Shown here piece after piece: positions 1 to 8,685 of a stretch of 28,548 bases of DNA. The translations under genes and the position numbers were made by a program. The stretch covers positions 1 through 28,548 of the forward strand of contig DASQDI010000011.1 of NCBI GenBank assembly GCA_035634255.1, read 5' to 3'. The notes beneath the pieces are model-generated. The model ran no database searches. It worked only from the letters and a program-made list of their open reading frames with translations, and was not told the DNA's origin. This DNA comes from DATLMR01 sp035634255 (GTDB lineage Bacteria > Acidobacteriota > Blastocatellia > UBA7656). Numbering within the stretch: position 1 is the first letter of the stretch; every line of letters starts with the position of its first letter.

Positions 1-324
1 TTCATGGGCCTGACCAACGAGGCCATAGAAGAGTGCCACCTCGCAATCGAGGTTGACCCGGACTTCGGCAATCCGTATAACGACATCGGCGCGTACCTGA
101 TCGACAGGAAAGAGTACGACTCGGCGGTCGCGTGGCTCGAAAGGGCGAAGTCGGCGAAACGGTACGAGGCCGCCTTCTACCCGTACTTCAATCTCGGGCG
201 CATATACGAAGCGAGGAGGGAGTTCTTCGCGGCGCTCCGCGAATACAAGGCCGCGATGGATTTGAACCCCCAGTACACGCTGGCCGTCCGAGCCTTCAGG
301 AGGGTGCAGAGCCTGCTCAATTGA
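1..324 (+). CDS. TPR-repeat protein, C-terminal part (5' end outside window)
   Basis: The reading frame is open from the first base and stops at the TGA ending at 324, so the start lies upstream. The visible part has two to three tetratricopeptide repeats: helix pairs with the usual small and aromatic spacing and repeat ends such as AIEVDPDFGNPY and AMDLNPQY. TPR repeats are protein-interaction scaffolds, and nothing here identifies the partner. No catalytic domain is visible in the last 107 residues. The gene ends 49 bases before thymidine kinase and may belong to the same transcript. The TPR assignment is firm; the specific role is unknown. Confidence 0.8.
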   Translation, partial: FMGLTNEAIEECHLAIEVDPDFGNPYNDIGAYLIDRKEYDSAVAWLERAKSAKRYEAAFYPYFNLGRIYEARREFFAALREYKAAMDLNPQYTLAVRAFRRVQSLLN

Positions 325-373
325 AATTCCGGTCCCGATCATAAGTCTGAGTTCATTTAAGGAGAATGCGGGG

Positions 374-1009
374 ATGGACGGTCTTAATCCGAGGGGTGGG
401 TGGATAGAGGTTATCACCGGCGGGATGTTCAGCGGCAAGAGCGAAGAGCTGATCCGCCGCATACGCCGCGCGGAGATCGCCCGGCAGCGCACGCAGATAT
501 TCAAGCCCGCGATGGACAACCGCTTCGACGTGAAGAGGATCATCTCGCGCGACAACCGGGGGCTGGACGCAATCGCGGTCAACAACACGTCGGAGCTGCG
601 CTCGAACATAGTCCTCGGGGTCAAGGTCGTGGGCATCGACGAGGTGCAGTTCTTCGACGAGTCGATAGTCGACGTGTGCATGGAGATGGCCGACGCGGGC
701 GTCAGGGTCATCACCGCCGGGCTCGATCAGGACTACCTGCGCCGGCCTTTCGGCCCGATGCCCGCCCTTCTCGCGGTCGCGGAGTACGTCTCGAAGATGC
801 ACGCCGTGTGCGTCCGCTGCGGGGGCCCCGCGCATTATTCGCAGAGGGTCTCCGGCGGGAACTCGCAGATCGAAGTGGGCGACATCTCTTACGAGGCGCG
901 CTGCCGCCAGTGCTTCGAGCCCTACCGCGCCGTCCCCGCTTCCGACAGCAACGTCACCCAGATCAAGACCGCCGTCGGGGCCCTCAACACCGTGCCCGGT
1001 GACGATTGA
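374..1009 (+). CDS. tdk: Thymidine kinase (type II, TK1-like)
   Basis: This cytoplasmic salvage enzyme phosphorylates thymidine to dTMP with ATP. The 211-residue length fits the bacterial TK1-like family. The P-loop GGMFSGKS lies at residues 16-23. The Walker-B-like GIDEVQFF around residues 87-94 contains the expected catalytic Glu90. Two CxxC pairs (C146/C149 and C177/C180) form the structural zinc site. The ATG at 374 is preferred because AAGGAG at 359-364 lies nine bases upstream. An upstream ATG at 366 is in another frame. It lies just before the lysine operon, with 71 bases between its stop and dapE. No functional link between the two is evident. Confidence 0.95.
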   Translation: MDGLNPRGGWIEVITGGMFSGKSEELIRRIRRAEIARQRTQIFKPAMDNRFDVKRIISRDNRGLDAIAVNNTSELRSNIVLGVKVVGIDEVQFFDESIVDVCMEMADAGVRVITAGLDQDYLRRPFGPMPALLAVAEYVSKMHAVCVRCGGPAHYSQRVSGGNSQIEVGDISYEARCRQCFEPYRAVPASDSNVTQIKTAVGALNTVPGDD

Positions 1010-1055
1010 TGTGATGATTGATGCCGGGCCGGACGCGAGGCCGCCATCACGGGTC

Positions 1056-1071
1056 ACGGGCCTCCGCCCGT
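1056..1071 (+). promoter_or_regulatory. Small hairpin in the dapE leader
   Basis: ACGGGC (1056-1061) and GCCCGT (1066-1071) are perfect complements around a four-base loop. The hairpin ends nine bases before the dapE ATG, so it sits where the ribosome binding site would be, and no strong Shine-Dalgarno is visible there. It could affect dapE translation or terminate some tdk transcripts. There is no T-run, so a classical terminator is unlikely. Its function is inferred only from position. Confidence 0.35.
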
Positions 1072-1080
1072 AACGAGACC

Positions 1081-2088
1081 ATGAACGTATTCGAGCTGAC
1101 AAAGAGATTGATCGACGTTCCCTCCGTCAGCGGAGACGAGGCGGCGGTCGCGCACCTTCTGGCCGACTACCTCGGGGGCAAAGGCTTCGAGGTGGAGTTG
1201 CAGGAAGTCTCCGACGGGCGGCCCAACCTCTACGCGCGCAGGGGCGACCCGGAGGTCGTCTTCTCAAGCCACACCGACACGGTGCCGCCACACTTCGAAT
1301 TCAGGGAGGACGGCGAGCACATCTACGGGCGCGGCGCGTGCGACGCCAAAGGGATAATCGCGGCGATGGTCAAGGCTTCGGAGAGGCTGATTGAAGAGAA
1401 CGTCTCCGATTTCGGCATGCTCTTCGTCGTGGGCGAAGAGGCCGGGAGCCCCGGCGCGCGCGCCGCCAACCGGATCCCGAACCGCTCGCGCTACCTGATA
1501 AACGGGGAGCCGACCGAATCAAAGCTCGCGCTCGGGTCGAAAGGCGCGCTCCGCGCGTTCGTCAGGACCAGGGGCCGCGCGGCCCATTCGGCCTACCCGC
1601 ACATGGGCGAATCGGCCATCGACAAGCTGCTCGACATCCTCGCGGACCTCCGCCGCGCGCCCTTCCCTTCGAGCGAGACGCTCGGCGCGACCACCCTGAA
1701 CATCGGCGTGATAAAGGGGGGCGTCGCCGCCAACGTGATACCGCCCGAGGCCGAGGCGGAGATAATGCTCCGCGTGGTGACCGACACCCCGGAATTGAAA
1801 GGGAGGATCGAAGACATCCTCGCCGGGCGGGGCGACATCGAATACACCTTCGCCTGCGACCCGGTGCTGGCCGAAAGCCTCGACGGGTTCGAGACGGCGG
1901 CGGTGGCCTTCACGACCGACATCCCTCTGCTGACCGGGTGGGGGAAGCCCCTGCTGTTCGGGCCGGGTTCCATACTTGACGCCCACACCGCGCATGAGAA
2001 AATCTCGAAGCGGGAGCTGGCGAGCGCCGTCGAGGCTTACGCATCGATGGCCGCGCGGCTCAAGAGGTCGAAGGTTTCAGATTCCTGA
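1081..2088 (+). CDS. dapE: M20-family deacylase, probable succinyl-diaminopimelate desuccinylase
   Basis: A dinuclear-zinc M20 amidohydrolase of 335 residues. Metal and catalytic positions are visible: H64-x-D66 in SSHTDTVP, D88 in RGACDAKG, the E119-E120 pair in VVGEEAGSP, and a late His near residue 305 in DAHTAHEK. The family includes DapE, ArgE and LysK, which sequence alone separates poorly. I call DapE because the gene heads a cluster containing asd, lysC, dapB, dapA, dapD and an aminotransferase, and DapE is the step after DapD and DapC. It would remove succinate from N-succinyl-LL-diaminopimelate. The frame is open further upstream (1018), but homologous sequence begins at MNVFELTK, so the ATG at 1081 is chosen. 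Confidence 0.85.
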   Translation: MNVFELTKRLIDVPSVSGDEAAVAHLLADYLGGKGFEVELQEVSDGRPNLYARRGDPEVVFSSHTDTVPPHFEFREDGEHIYGRGACDAKGIIAAMVKASERLIEENVSDFGMLFVVGEEAGSPGARAANRIPNRSRYLINGEPTESKLALGSKGALRAFVRTRGRAAHSAYPHMGESAIDKLLDILADLRRAPFPSSETLGATTLNIGVIKGGVAANVIPPEAEAEIMLRVVTDTPELKGRIEDILAGRGDIEYTFACDPVLAESLDGFETAAVAFTTDIPLLTGWGKPLLFGPGSILDAHTAHEKISKRELASAVEAYASMAARLKRSKVSDS

Positions 2089-2101
2089 GAGGAGTATCAC
2101 G

Positions 2102-3154
2102 ATGTCGAATAAGATACCGGTGGGGGTGCTCGGCGCGACCGGGGCGGTCGGGCAGAAGTTCGTCAAGCTGCTCGAAGGCCACCCGTGGTTCGAGCTCGTG
2201 GAGCTTGCCGCCTCCGACCGCTCGGCCGGGAAGAGCTACGAAGAGGCGACCAGCTGGCGGCAGTACACGAAAATCCCCGAGAACCTGAGGAGGCGCACGG
2301 TCAGGCCGTGCGAGCCGGGCCTAGATTGCAAGCTGGTCTTCTCCGGCCTCGACGCTTCGGTCGCCGGCGAGGTCGAGGAGGAGTTCGCCCGCGCGGGCTA
2401 CACGGTCGTCAGCAATTCGAAGAACCATCGCATGGACGAAGACGTGCCCCTGCTCGTGCCGGAGATCAACCCGGAGCACCTGGGCCTGATCAAAGTCCAG
2501 CGCGAGCGGCGCGGCTGGGCCGGCGCAATCGTGACGAACCCGAACTGCTCGACCATCGGCCTAGTGATGGCCCTCGCGCCCATCGAGCGCGCCTTCGGTA
2601 TCCGCCGCCTCGTCGTCACGACCATGCAGTCGGTTTCCGGCGCGGGCTACCCCGGCCCTCCCTCCATCGACATGCTCGGCAACGTCCTCCCTTTCATCCC
2701 CGGCGAGGAGGAGAAGCTTGAGACGGAGCCGCTCAAAATATTAGGCAAGCTGGAAGGCGGCAGGATTCGCCCGGCGGAGTTCGGGGTCAGCGCGCACACC
2801 AACCGCGTGTTCGTCGAAGACGGCCACATGGAGTGCGTCTCGCTCGAAATGGAGAGGAAGGCTTCGCCCGATGAGGTCTCCGCGGCGCTCGCGGGGTTCA
2901 CCTCGATCCCGCAGGAGTTGAAGCTGCCCTCCGCCCCCGAGCGGCCCATCATAGTCCGGGAAGAGAGGGACCGCCCCCAGCCCCGCTACGACCGCGACGA
3001 GGGCAACGGCATGAGCGCCGTGGTCGGGCGCTTGCGCCCATGCCCGGTCTTCGACGTCCGCTTCCTCGTGCTCTCGCACAACACCATCAGGGGCGCGGCG
3101 GGCGCGGCCATACTGAACGCGGAGATCATGAAGGCCCAGGGGTATCTCGATTAG
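2102..3154 (+). CDS. asd: Aspartate-semialdehyde dehydrogenase (archaeal/fungal-type)
   Basis: Reduces aspartyl phosphate to aspartate semialdehyde with NADPH, the second step toward lysine, threonine and methionine. The NADP-binding motif GATGAVG is at residues 11-17. The catalytic Cys149 is in TNPNCSTIG, and a conserved His242 lies in FVEDGH. The 350-residue length and the wording around the active site resemble the archaeal/yeast Hom2-like subfamily more than the enterobacterial one. The open frame reaches back to 1976 inside dapE. The ATG at 2102 is chosen because GAGAGGAG ends at 2094, seven bases upstream, and the Rossmann strand starts right after it. It follows the dapE stop by 13 bases. 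Confidence 0.95.
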   Translation: MSNKIPVGVLGATGAVGQKFVKLLEGHPWFELVELAASDRSAGKSYEEATSWRQYTKIPENLRRRTVRPCEPGLDCKLVFSGLDASVAGEVEEEFARAGYTVVSNSKNHRMDEDVPLLVPEINPEHLGLIKVQRERRGWAGAIVTNPNCSTIGLVMALAPIERAFGIRRLVVTTMQSVSGAGYPGPPSIDMLGNVLPFIPGEEEKLETEPLKILGKLEGGRIRPAEFGVSAHTNRVFVEDGHMECVSLEMERKASPDEVSAALAGFTSIPQELKLPSAPERPIIVREERDRPQPRYDRDEGNGMSAVVGRLRPCPVFDVRFLVLSHNTIRGAAGAAILNAEIMKAQGYLD

Positions 3155-3166
3155 CCAGTCACCACT

Positions 3167-4579
3167 ATGATCATCATGAAATTCGGCGGCACTTCCGTTG
3201 AAGATGCCGCGTCAATCGAGCGCGTGGCGGAAATAATCCGGGACCGGCTCGCGCTCAGGCCCATAGTCGTCGTCTCCGCCATGGGCAAGACGACGCGCAG
3301 GCTGCTCGACGCCAGCGAGAGCTCGGCGGCCGGCGACAGCCGCACGACCCTGAGCCTGATCGCGGACCTGAAGACGCGCCACCTGAGCGAGGCGCGCCGC
3401 CTCATCCATGGCGAGACGGCCCGCCCGGCCTTCTCGCTCATCGAAGGCCAATTCGAAGAATTGAAGAAGCTGCTCGAAGGGCTCTCCGTGCTCGGGGAGA
3501 TCCCCCCGCGCGGGCTCGACAAGATTCTCTCTTACGGGGAGCTGCTCTCGTCGGCCATCGTCTCCGACGCTCTGGCGGAGCGGGGCGTCCCGGCGCGCCT
3601 GATCGACTCGCGCGACATCATCAAGACGGACGACCGGTTCGGCGCGGCGTCGGTGCTGTTCGATATGACCGACCGCCGGATAGCCGAAACCCTCCTGCCC
3701 GTCGTCGGGAGGGGCGAGGTGCCGGTCCTTCAGGGTTTCATCGGCTCGACGCGCGAGGGGGCCACGACCACGCTCGGGTTCGAAGGCTCCGACTACACGG
3801 CGGCGATAGTCGGGGCGGCGCTGGGCGTTGACGACATCCAAATCTGGAAGGACGTTTCGGGGCTCATGACCGCGGACCCCGCGGTCTTCGCGGGCGCGCG
3901 CACGGTCAAAGCCTGCTCTTTCGCGGAGGCGGCGGAGCTGACCTACTTCGGCGCGAAGGTGCTGCACCCTAAGGCCATCCGCCCGGCCGCCATGAAAAAC
4001 ATCCCGGTCCACATCTACAACTCCAAACGGCCCTCGGCGACCGGCACCGCGATCAACCACAGCGCGCCCGAGTGCTCGAACCTCATCAAGTCGATAGCCT
4101 ATAAACGGTCCGTCTCCGTGATCCATGCGGCGGTCCACGCGGCGGCCGACACGCGGGCCGACGGCAACTCCTCGGACGACTTTTTGAAGGGGCTTATCAA
4201 CGCCTTCGGCAGGCGGAGGATCACGCCCCTGCTGACGGCGGCTTCGGCGTCGCGCGCGGCCTTCGCGGTGGACGCGCTCGCGGACGGGGCCGAGCGCGAC
4301 CTGCTCGAAGACCTGTCGAAGCTGGCGAGCGAAGGGATCGAATCGAACGTCGAGTCGAATAAGGCCCTGATCTCTCTGGTCGGCGAGGGGCTCAGTGGCG
4401 ACCCCGCTTCCGTGAGCCGGGCCTTCAAAGCGCTCGACCAAACCCGGCTCGGAGTCATACTGCACGGCTCGTCCCCCATCAGCATGAACTTCGTCATCGA
4501 GGAGCGCGACGTCGAGGAAGTGATCGCGAGGCTGCATGAAATCTTCTTCGCCCAACTCGACCCGCGCGTCTTCGAATGA
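3167..4579 (+). CDS. lysC: Aspartate kinase, monofunctional
   Basis: Phosphorylates aspartate, the committed first step of the aspartate family pathway. KFGGTS at residues 5-10 is the family's signature, and the amino-acid kinase fold fills about residues 1-300. The remainder (about 310-470) has the pattern of two ACT domains, the usual site of feedback inhibition by lysine or threonine. At 470 residues it has no fused homoserine dehydrogenase. Translation could start at 3167 (MIIMKFGG) or at 3176 (MKFGG). Neither has a good Shine-Dalgarno, and the start is 12 bases after the asd stop, so coupling is plausible. Which amino acid inhibits it cannot be read from sequence. Confidence 0.95.
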   Translation: MIIMKFGGTSVEDAASIERVAEIIRDRLALRPIVVVSAMGKTTRRLLDASESSAAGDSRTTLSLIADLKTRHLSEARRLIHGETARPAFSLIEGQFEELKKLLEGLSVLGEIPPRGLDKILSYGELLSSAIVSDALAERGVPARLIDSRDIIKTDDRFGAASVLFDMTDRRIAETLLPVVGRGEVPVLQGFIGSTREGATTTLGFEGSDYTAAIVGAALGVDDIQIWKDVSGLMTADPAVFAGARTVKACSFAEAAELTYFGAKVLHPKAIRPAAMKNIPVHIYNSKRPSATGTAINHSAPECSNLIKSIAYKRSVSVIHAAVHAAADTRADGNSSDDFLKGLINAFGRRRITPLLTAASASRAAFAVDALADGAERDLLEDLSKLASEGIESNVESNKALISLVGEGLSGDPASVSRAFKALDQTRLGVILHGSSPISMNFVIEERDVEEVIARLHEIFFAQLDPRVFE

Positions 4580-4594
4580 AGTCCGGCGGCCCGG

Positions 4595-4624
4595 TTGGCT
4601 CCCGAACCTCTGTTCGCGTATCAT
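4595..4624 (+). promoter_or_regulatory. Possible sigma70-type promoter before dapB
   Basis: TTGGCT (4595-4600) and TATCAT (4619-4624) are separated by 18 bases in the 80-base gap between lysC and dapB, the largest gap within the lysine cluster. It could give dapB-dapA-dapD-dapC a second transcription start. The -35 match is only fair. Confidence 0.3.
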
Positions 4625-4659
4625 AGGCCGTATCACAGTTTTCACCGGTCGCAAAGATT

Positions 4660-5352
4660 ATGAAGATAGCTCTACTCGGCTACGGCAAGATGGGGCGGAT
4701 GGTCGAAGAGGCCGCGCGGCGCAAAGGCCACGAGATCGCCTGCGTGATCGACCCCGGCACGGGGGCGTCGGGCCATCTGCCGGGGGCCGATGTGTGCATA
4801 GATTTCTCCGAGCCGCGCGCGGTCCTCGAAAACATCGCGAAGGCTGTCGAAGCCGGAGTGCCCATCGCCGTGGGGACGACCGGCTGGTACGACCGCATCG
4901 ACGAGGCGAGGCGGCTGGTCGAGGAGGGCGGGGCGGGGCTCGTCTACGGCTCGAATTTCAGCATCGGCGTGAACCTGATGTTCAAGATCACGCGGTACGC
5001 CTCCGAGCTTTTCAACCAGTTCTCCGCCTACGACCCGTTCATCGAAGAGATTCACCATAAGTTCAAGAAGGACGCGCCCTCGGGCACGGCCCTCTCGCTG
5101 AAGCGGATAGTCGAGGCCGCCTGCGGGCGCGAAGTCCCGACCGCCAGCACGCGCGCGGGCCACGTGCCGGGCACCCACAGGGTCGGCTTCGACTCCGAAG
5201 CCGACACCCTTACGATCACGCACGCGGCGCGGAGCCGCGAGGGGTTTGCCGAGGGCGCGGTTCTGGCCGCCGAATGGATTCAGGGGCGCGCGGGGTTTTA
5301 TGAATTCATGGAGATAATCGACGAGCTGCACGACCTGAAATCTCACGCTTGA
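4660..5352 (+). CDS. dapB: 4-hydroxy-tetrahydrodipicolinate reductase
   Basis: Reduces the DapA product to tetrahydrodipicolinate with NAD(P)H in the cytoplasm. The N-terminal Rossmann motif GYGKMG is at residues 7-12. The family signature EIHHKFKKDAPSGTAL lies around residues 130-145, with H132 as the likely proton donor and K136 the likely substrate-binding Lys. At 230 residues it is shorter than the enterobacterial enzyme (about 270), a size common in other phyla. The start at 4660 begins directly with the first Rossmann strand. Upstream is only a weak AAAGA. It ends 27 bases before dapA. Confidence 0.93.
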   Translation: MKIALLGYGKMGRMVEEAARRKGHEIACVIDPGTGASGHLPGADVCIDFSEPRAVLENIAKAVEAGVPIAVGTTGWYDRIDEARRLVEEGGAGLVYGSNFSIGVNLMFKITRYASELFNQFSAYDPFIEEIHHKFKKDAPSGTALSLKRIVEAACGREVPTASTRAGHVPGTHRVGFDSEADTLTITHAARSREGFAEGAVLAAEWIQGRAGFYEFMEIIDELHDLKSHA

Positions 5353-5379
5353 GACCCCGATTTCCAAAGAGGAGACGCG

Positions 5380-6270
5380 ATGTTAGATATTGCCAGTTTG
5401 AAGGGCTGCGGGACGGCGATAGTGACCCCGTTCAACGAAGACCTGTCGGTCGACGAGGAGGCCCTGCGGCGCTTCGTCGATTTCCAGATCGAGGAAGGCA
5501 TAGACTTCCTCGTGCCCTGCGGGACGACCGGGGAGAGCGTGACGCTCGCTCCCGACGAGCAGAGGCGCGTCGTCGAGACCGTCCTGCGCGCCTCCCGAGG
5601 GCGCGTGCCCGTCATCGCGGGCGCGGGCGGGAACAACACCGCGCACGTGATCGACTCCGCCCGCGCGTTCGAGAAGGCCGGGGCGCATGGGCTGCTCTCG
5701 GTGACGCCTTACTACAACAGGCCGACGCAGGAGGGCCTGTTCCGGCACTTCCGGGCCATCGCAGGATCGACTTCGCTCCCCATAATTCTTTACAACGTGC
5801 CGGGGCGCACGTCGGTCAACCTGCTGCCGGAGACGGTCGCGCGCCTCTCGGAGATTCCCAATATAGTAGGCGTCAAGGAAGCGTCCGGGGACGTCTCGCA
5901 GATCGCGGAAGTGATCGCGCGGGTGCCCGAGGACTTCAAAGTCTTTTCCGGGGACGACTCGATCACCCTGCCCACGGTGGCGCTCGGCGGCGTGGGGGTC
6001 ATATCGGTCGCGTCGAACGAAGCGCCCCGGCAGATGACGGCGCTCACCAGGGCTTGCCTCGAAAACAGATGGGACGAGGCGAGGCGGCTCAACAAGGAAC
6101 TGCTCCCGCTGATGAAGGTTAATTTCATCGAGTCGAGCCCCGGCCCGGTGAAGGCGGCGCTCGCGATGATGGGCAGGATAAAAGAGGTCTACCGCCTGCC
6201 GATGGTCCCCGTCACCGACGAGACCCGGCAGAAGCTGCGCGAGGTGCTCGTCGGTCTCAAGTTGATCTGA
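5380..6270 (+). CDS. dapA: 4-hydroxy-tetrahydrodipicolinate synthase
   Basis: Condenses pyruvate with aspartate semialdehyde, the branch point toward diaminopimelate and lysine. This is a 296-residue TIM-barrel enzyme of class I aldolase type. Schiff-base Lys166 lies in GVKEASGD. Tyr138 with R143 is in YNVPGRTS, and the Thr pair is at 49-50 in CGTTGES. Tyr112 lies in PYYNRPTQEG. AGAGGAG about six bases before the ATG supports the start. It follows dapB and precedes dapD by 27 bases. Other members of this superfamily act on other keto acids, but the operon makes DapA very likely. Confidence 0.95.
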   Translation: MLDIASLKGCGTAIVTPFNEDLSVDEEALRRFVDFQIEEGIDFLVPCGTTGESVTLAPDEQRRVVETVLRASRGRVPVIAGAGGNNTAHVIDSARAFEKAGAHGLLSVTPYYNRPTQEGLFRHFRAIAGSTSLPIILYNVPGRTSVNLLPETVARLSEIPNIVGVKEASGDVSQIAEVIARVPEDFKVFSGDDSITLPTVALGGVGVISVASNEAPRQMTALTRACLENRWDEARRLNKELLPLMKVNFIESSPGPVKAALAMMGRIKEVYRLPMVPVTDETRQKLREVLVGLKLI

Positions 6271-6297
6271 GGCCCATTCGACGGAGTGGCCGAACCT

Positions 6298-7128
6298 ATG
6301 GAACTGTCGGAAAAAATCCAGCGGCTTTTCGAGAGCCCGCCGGGGCAATTCGCCCCGGAGCATTACGCCCTGTTCGACGAGTTCAAAGGGAAGCTGAACT
6401 CGGGCGAGGTGCGCGCGGCCGAGCCGGTCGAGGGCAGGTGGCGCGTGAATCACTGGGTGAAGCAGGGCATACTGCTCGGCTTTCGGCTCGGGCGGATCGA
6501 GAACTTCTCCACGGGCAATCTGTTCCGCTTCTACGACAAGCACACCTACCCCCTCAAGCGCATCACGGCCGAGGACGGGATTCGGGTGGTGCCGGGCGGC
6601 TCGTCGATCCGCGACGGCTGCTACATCGGGCGCGGGGTGACCTGCATGCCCCCGATGTTCGTCAACGTCGGCGCGTACGTCGGCGAAGACACGATGATAG
6701 ACTCGCACGCTCTGGTGGGCTCGTGCGCGCAGATAGGCAGGCGCGTCCACCTGTCGGCGGCGGCGCAGGTCGGGGGCGTGCTTGAGCCGATAGGCGAGCT
6801 GCCCGTGATCATCGAAGACGACGTTCTGGTCGGGGGCAATTGCGGGATTTACGAGGGCGCGATTGTGCGCGCTCGCGCCGTGCTCGCGTCCGGCACGATC
6901 ATCACGGGGGGCACCCCGGTCTACGACCTCGTGCGTGACCGGTTTTATAGGAAGACGCCCGATGCGCCGCTTGAGATACCGGAGGGCGCGGTGGTGGTTC
7001 CGGGCTCGCGCTCGGTCACGAAGGGGCGCGGGGAAGAGCTCGGCCTGTCGGTCTACACTCCCATCATCGTGAAGTACAGGGACGAAAAGACGGACGCGTC
7101 GGTCCGCCTCGAAGATTTCCTGCGGTGA
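6298..7128 (+). CDS. dapD: Tetrahydrodipicolinate N-succinyltransferase
   Basis: Transfers succinyl from succinyl-CoA to tetrahydrodipicolinate, which places this organism on the succinylase branch of lysine synthesis. The N-terminal helical part (for example VNHWVKQGILLGFRLG) is followed by a left-handed beta helix of hexapeptide repeats from about residue 100. Blocks such as NVGAYVGEDTMIDSHALVGS and GSCAQIGRRVHLS are close to the classical DapD family, as is the length of 276. The ATG at 6298 is preferred, with GGAG at 6283-6286 as its Shine-Dalgarno. A GTG at 6286 is in frame but overlaps that site. It ends 13 bases before the aminotransferase. Confidence 0.93.
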   Translation: MELSEKIQRLFESPPGQFAPEHYALFDEFKGKLNSGEVRAAEPVEGRWRVNHWVKQGILLGFRLGRIENFSTGNLFRFYDKHTYPLKRITAEDGIRVVPGGSSIRDGCYIGRGVTCMPPMFVNVGAYVGEDTMIDSHALVGSCAQIGRRVHLSAAAQVGGVLEPIGELPVIIEDDVLVGGNCGIYEGAIVRARAVLASGTIITGGTPVYDLVRDRFYRKTPDAPLEIPEGAVVVPGSRSVTKGRGEELGLSVYTPIIVKYRDEKTDASVRLEDFLR

Positions 7129-7141
7129 GATTCGTTGCCTT

Positions 7142-8281
7142 ATGTTCACACCGGCGACAAGATTCGCACACGTAAAGAAGAGCGCGATCCGCAGGCTCTA
7201 CGAGAACGCGCCCGCGGGCTCGATCAACCTCGGGCTGGGCGAGCCGGACTTCCCGACGCCCGAGGTCGTGCGCGAAGCGGCCATGCGGGCCATCGAAGAA
7301 GGGTCCAACGGCTACACGCCGAACGCCGGGCTCGCGGGGCTGCGCGAGCGCGTGGCCGCTTACCACAGCGAAGGCGCGCCGGGGCGGTTCACGGCAAACA
7401 ACGTGTGTGTGACGAACGGGTCGGAAGAGGCTCTCTTCGGTTTGATGCTCGCGGTGGCCGGGCCGGGCGATGAGGTGGTGCTCCCGAATCCGGGCTACCT
7501 CGCCTACCCCGCGATTGCGGCCATAGCCGGGGCCGAGCCCGTCTATTACGCGATGCCCGCGGCCGGGAATTTCGCTTTCGAGAGGGGGAGCTTCGACCGC
7601 GCCCTCTCCGACAGGACGAAGCTCATCTTCGTGATCTCCCCTTCGAACCCCACGGGCCGCGTCATCGGCCGCGACGACCTGCGATTCATCGCCGACCGCG
7701 CGGAGCGGTCGAACGCCTACGTGGTCTCGGACGAAATCTACCGCGAGCTTTACGCGAGCGAGCGGCCCGGCTCGGTGTCGGAGTTCTCGGACAGAACGAT
7801 CATCATATCCGGCCTCTCGAAGATGATGAGCATGACCGGGTGGCGGCTCGGGTGGGCCGCCGGCCCTGAGGACGTGATCGCGAGCCTGACCGTCATGCAC
7901 CAGTACATCTCGACGTGCGCGTCGGCCATCTCCCAGAAGGCGGCGCTCGCGGCATTCGGCGCACAGGGGCGCGAGGCGACCGCGGCGATACGCGACGAGC
8001 TGCGCGCCCGCCGCGCGATTATGGAGCGGGCCATAGAGAGCGAGCTCGGCCTGCCCTTCGTCTCGGGCGAGGGCGCTTTTTACATCATGCTCGACGTGTC
8101 GCGGTTCGGCGCGTCCGAGGAGGTCGCGAAGGCCCTGCTCGACGAGCGAGTAATCACGGTGCCGGGGTCGGCCTTCGGCTCCGAGGGCGAAGGGTTCCTG
8201 CGGCTCTCGTTCTCGGTCGCCCCGGCGCTGATCGAGGAAGGCGTCGGCCGCATCAGGAGCGGGTTGACGGGGCGGGGGTAG
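7142..8281 (+). CDS. dapC: Class I/II PLP aminotransferase, probable N-succinyl-diaminopimelate aminotransferase
   Basis: A 379-residue fold-type I aminotransferase. Visible motifs are LGLGEPDFPTP near the N-terminus, SPSNPTG, SDEIYRELY, and the PLP-binding Lys227 in GLSKMMSMTGWRLGW. The C-terminus carries the substrate-binding Arg in FLRLSFSV. Alone this pattern fits many aspartate-type aminotransferases. Its place as the last gene of the operon, with both dapD and dapE present, makes the DapC step the best assignment. DapL is unlikely because that route bypasses DapD and DapE. No clear Shine-Dalgarno precedes the ATG. The family call is firm; the substrate is inferred from context. Confidence 0.82.
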   Translation: MFTPATRFAHVKKSAIRRLYENAPAGSINLGLGEPDFPTPEVVREAAMRAIEEGSNGYTPNAGLAGLRERVAAYHSEGAPGRFTANNVCVTNGSEEALFGLMLAVAGPGDEVVLPNPGYLAYPAIAAIAGAEPVYYAMPAAGNFAFERGSFDRALSDRTKLIFVISPSNPTGRVIGRDDLRFIADRAERSNAYVVSDEIYRELYASERPGSVSEFSDRTIIISGLSKMMSMTGWRLGWAAGPEDVIASLTVMHQYISTCASAISQKAALAAFGAQGREATAAIRDELRARRAIMERAIESELGLPFVSGEGAFYIMLDVSRFGASEEVAKALLDERVITVPGSAFGSEGEGFLRLSFSVAPALIEEGVGRIRSGLTGRG

Positions 8282-8398
8282 GGTCAGCCCACACAATCTG
8301 CTCGCAAGCTATCCATACCAAATCGCCATCTGATAGACTGTTTGCTCGACACGAGACTTTGAACGTACGCGGGCGGGATCAGGGGCCGCACATAATTG

Positions 8399-8680
8399 AT
8401 GAAGGCGAAACTCAAGAGATTGGCGATATATTGGGCCGGGTGGGGGTTCATCCTGTTAGGAATCGCGGGCCTCGTCCTTCCGGTCCTTCAGGGCATACTT
8501 TTTCTTTTGATAGGGCTCGCGCTCCTGTCCAACACCTCGCCGTGGGCCGCGAGGCTGCTCTTGAGATTGAGGAACAGATTTCCCGCCGTGAGCCGGAAAT
8601 TCGACGAGGCGATGGTAAAGGCCAGGGATTTTCAGGGGCGGATATTCAGGAAGAAAGATAAGGAGGCGCGCGACCTGTGA
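8399..8680 (+). CDS. Small membrane protein resembling the PGPGW family
   Basis: A 93-residue protein with a basic start (MKAKLKR), two hydrophobic segments at about residues 9-25 and 27-45 joined by a short Pro-containing turn, then a basic amphipathic tail. The wording GIAGLVLPVLQGILFLLIG followed by LALLSNTSPWA resembles small PGPGW / DUF454-like inner-membrane proteins, although the PGPGW turn itself is not exact. The function of that family is unknown. A TTG directly before the ATG could also serve as the start. It lies 117 bases after dapC, and the gap contains no clear feature. Confidence 0.6.
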   Translation: MKAKLKRLAIYWAGWGFILLGIAGLVLPVLQGILFLLIGLALLSNTSPWAARLLLRLRNRFPAVSRKFDEAMVKARDFQGRIFRKKDKEARDL

Positions 8681-8685
8681 CGCCG

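Noticed and set aside
1018..1080. N-terminal extension of DapE from an upstream ATG
   Set aside because: The extra 21 residues are Arg/Ser-rich, overlap the leader hairpin and have no match to the family's N-terminus.
5383..7149. Long minus-strand open frame opposite dapA and dapD
   Set aside because: It is an antisense artefact of codon bias over two well-recognised genes, with no domain visible.
8282..8398. Possible promoter or small gene between dapC and the small membrane protein gene
   Set aside because: No paired -35/-10 boxes, hairpin or short frame with a ribosome site could be supported.
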